64,000 bases of DNA, from positions 83,080,001 to 83,144,000 of the forward strand of contig OZ231126.1 in NCBI GenBank assembly GCA_965153355.1, written 5' to 3'. Source of the DNA: Flaccisagitta enflata. Taxonomy: Eukaryota; Chaetognatha; Sagittoidea; Aphragmophora. The position numbers and the translations under genes were made by a program. A model generated the notes under the pieces. The model was not told the origin of the DNA and did no database searches. It worked only from the letters and a program-made list of their open reading frames with translations. The number at the start of each line of letters is the position of its first letter. Within the stretch, counting starts at the first letter, position 1. Below, piece after piece: positions 63,262 to 64,000 of the stretch.

Positions 63262-64000
63262 TTAAAGGCCTGATTTTAAGTATGCGTTTCCTTTCAAAGT
63301 CATCCAAAACTTCATCATTGGATAGATCCAATATGTTTTTCCTTGATCATCCTTTGCTCTTGTTTTTAGAGTAGTGAGAGCTTGCACACAAATGCTATCT
63401 TGTTGCTGATTGTAAGATTGCACAGAACCAAGGTTCCAGCCATCTTCTTGCAATGTGACAACAAATTCTTCTTCCTGTAATGGCCAATTGAAGTCTTTTA
63501 GAGGCTCCTCCACAGGTACCTTAGACCTCTTGGCTTGCTTATTGGCAGACTGAGTACCTACTGAATCAGAAGCTACATAGACATCTTCTACAGTAATGAC
63601 CTTTTGGTCAGATAGGTCAACTGTGTGCAAAGCAAGCAGATTTTCATACATCTGTTTGGCTGTGATATTGTACTGCTTGAAATAAATAAAATCATTGGGC
63701 ATTTCTGAAAACAAAGACTTTTTCAACTTAACTTCTCTGCGCAGAATAGCCAACTGATCTGCCTCACTTAGCTTTTTGATTCTGTCATAGCACTTTTTAA
63801 CCTCAGATTGAGATGAGAGCGGTGCAATATACTTTGCACACAACGAAATCAGTTAAGCTTGTAAGAGATTTGGCCAAAAATTATCTGCTTCACTGTCTGT
63901 CAAGGCCAACTTTGCTTTCATGATCTCTTTCTGAGACTTTGAAAAATCTGCTTCAATTTGATGAACTTCTTTCTGTTTGGCCTTGAGCTCCTTGTCCTTC
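63262..64000 (-). pseudogene. Unrecognised protein, C-terminal part with one in-frame stop
   Basis: A minus-strand frame enters from beyond the window edge as a charged helix (KDKELKAKQKEVHQIEADFS), meets a TAA at 63855-63853, and continues in the same frame for about 195 codons to 63262. The second part contains LFSEMPNDFIYFKQYNITAK, then FVVTLQEDGWNLGSVQSYNQ and KTRAKDDQGKTYWIYP, which read like a folded Tudor/SH3-like C-terminal module. Similar uncharacterised, possibly transposon-linked proteins exist in invertebrates, but no family name is offered. The normal codon mix and charged helix argue for true coding origin. The stop suggests a pseudogene, or a splice site missed. Confidence 0.6.

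Overview
The window is animal (metazoan) nuclear DNA, probably from a marine invertebrate; the species cannot be named from it. Reasons: spliced coding pieces with GT-AG introns, a recognisable Vsx/Chx10-type homeobox gene, a decayed BEL/Pao LTR retrotransposon, tRNA-like SINE remnants, many foldback/MITE elements and a very heavy load of long dinucleotide and tetranucleotide arrays. There is no bacterial-style gene organisation, rRNA or CRISPR.

The main gene lies on the minus strand. Its exons are found at 56454-56544 (basic N-terminal arm of the homeodomain), 56066-56189 (homeodomain residues 6-46) and 4815-4995 (homeodomain residue 47 onward plus the CVC domain). The splice phases agree at both joins. 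The intron between the last two exons, at homeodomain 46/47, is about 51 kb and makes up most of the window. The first and last exons of the gene are not seen and are probably outside. Just downstream of the second exon, the 3' part of that exon plus its splice donor is repeated in tandem as five 77-bp units (55749-56133) in an A-B-A-B-A pattern.

Inside the giant intron, from low to high coordinate: foldback MITEs, SINE-like pieces and a 47-bp minisatellite (0-8 kb); long pyrimidine and GGT arrays (7.6-9.4 kb); a mosaic of short elements (9.4-31 kb); a GC-richer island at 31-36 kb with a cluster of minus-strand ORFs followed by a 5'-truncated, frameshifted BEL/Pao pol; then a second mosaic (36-55 kb). 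Two recurrent element types explain much of the mosaic. One is a superfamily of small elements (about 110-540 bp) running from AACAAGGCC to an 18-nt hairpin followed by AAAAA, usually carrying a GGAC-type tetranucleotide array; it resembles non-autonomous helentrons/Helitrons. The other is a foldback family with arms such as GGGCAGCGGCCCCAAAGGG around an array of about 20-bp units, which in several copies reverses direction in the middle.

Upstream of the homeobox exons (57-64 kb) there are further microsatellites and elements, and at the right edge a minus-strand coding fragment (63262-64000) of an unrecognised protein with one in-frame stop. Most long open frames in the window are only translations of microsatellites and are not reported as genes.
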